Shown piece by piece: positions 63,600 through 64,000 of a stretch of DNA of 64,000 nucleotides. The notes beneath the pieces are model-generated. The model ran no database searches and was not told the origin of the DNA. It worked only from the letters and a program-made list of their open reading frames with translations. Positions within the stretch are counted from its first letter, which is position 1; each line of letters opens with the position of its first letter. The DNA is from Sialis fuliginosa (Eukaryota; Arthropoda; Insecta; Megaloptera; Sialidae): contig OY540811.1 in assembly GCA_961205875.1 (NCBI GenBank), positions 18,469,248 through 18,533,247 on the forward strand. The letters run 5' to 3'. The position numbers and the translations under genes are program-made.

Positions 63600-64000
63600 G
63601 CAAAGTCGAAGCACTGACGGACATAGTTTCTGTCAAGTTCCAAGGCTTTAGAGCTATGGTCGCTAACATAGTTTACCGAGAAGCATACCGACTCAATTAA
63701 TTAATATATATATATATTTATATATTTTTTTAATTTACGCCATTAATATTGCTTGCAATATTTTTTTTTTAGTTTCTTGGTAAATTTTTCAAGTTTTTGT
63801 ATTTTCAACATACTAATTCTAAAATAATTACTTCAATAATTTCAAGATATTTTTTTAATTTTCTGGATTTATTTAAATTATTTATATTTTAACATAAATC
63901 GAACACAAAATATAAGCTATAAGAAATCGAATCAAAAATGTTGATTTTACGAAAGTAGAGCTAGCTTTGGTTTACATGCTTTCAAATAATGCTATCAGTG

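Larger units (their letters stand above)
60877..64000. other. Intronic stretch to window end
   Basis: AT-rich. The longest open frame (61515-61958, minus) is low-complexity Y/I/K-rich and not convincing. Listed separately are the dispersed repeat end (62560-62770) and the nested hairpin (63511-63599). No exon of the Ig gene seen. Confidence 0.5.

Overview
This window reads as AT-rich nuclear DNA of an insect. It contains no bacterial gene layout, long open reading frames are rare, coding DNA appears only as short spliced exons, and most of the sequence is intron littered with small DNA transposons and other repeats. I cannot fix the insect order from the sequence alone.

The only host gene I can support runs on the minus strand. 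Three exons (29345-29473, 24306-24444 and 17933-18081, in transcript order) have canonical splice sites and compatible phases. Joined, they encode about 140 residues: the second half of one Ig domain and a complete following Ig domain. These match the second and third Ig domains of the DIP (Dpr-interacting protein)/lachesin family of insect neuronal surface proteins. The first Ig domain and first half of the second must lie upstream, probably beyond position 64000. The C-terminal exon(s) lie below 17933, and a short GC-rich patch at 1-43 is a weak candidate for one of them. Most of the window is therefore intron of one large neuronal gene.

From 1 to 17.9 kb (putatively the intron after the third Ig domain) there are a two-copy TIR element (4368-5184), a dispersed repeat family, a 700-bp foldback (11596-12299), a GC-rich patch with an 18-bp perfect palindrome (around 14.05-14.25 kb) and a small MITE (17356-17508). 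From 18 to 24 kb a 926-bp foldback lies 165 bp upstream of an exon, followed by a 1.38-kb TIR element and an unusual tandem-module repeat. From 24 to 29 kb there is one MITE.

From 29.5 to 64 kb, presumed upstream intron, there are a perfect 52-bp-arm palindrome, a long foldback, a 582-bp internally deleted mariner, a possible Helitron relic and a composite element with a large internal inverted repeat. Further on are a Penelope-like retroelement remnant (GIY-YIG endonuclease ORF between inverted terminal arms, 15-bp target-site duplication), a GATC-rich MITE, the second copy of the two-copy element in opposite orientation, and another long foldback. At least eight inverted repeats with substantial arms would be co-transcribed in this one pre-mRNA. 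That is the most distinctive property of the window. I found no convincing tRNA, rRNA, CRISPR array or known microRNA.
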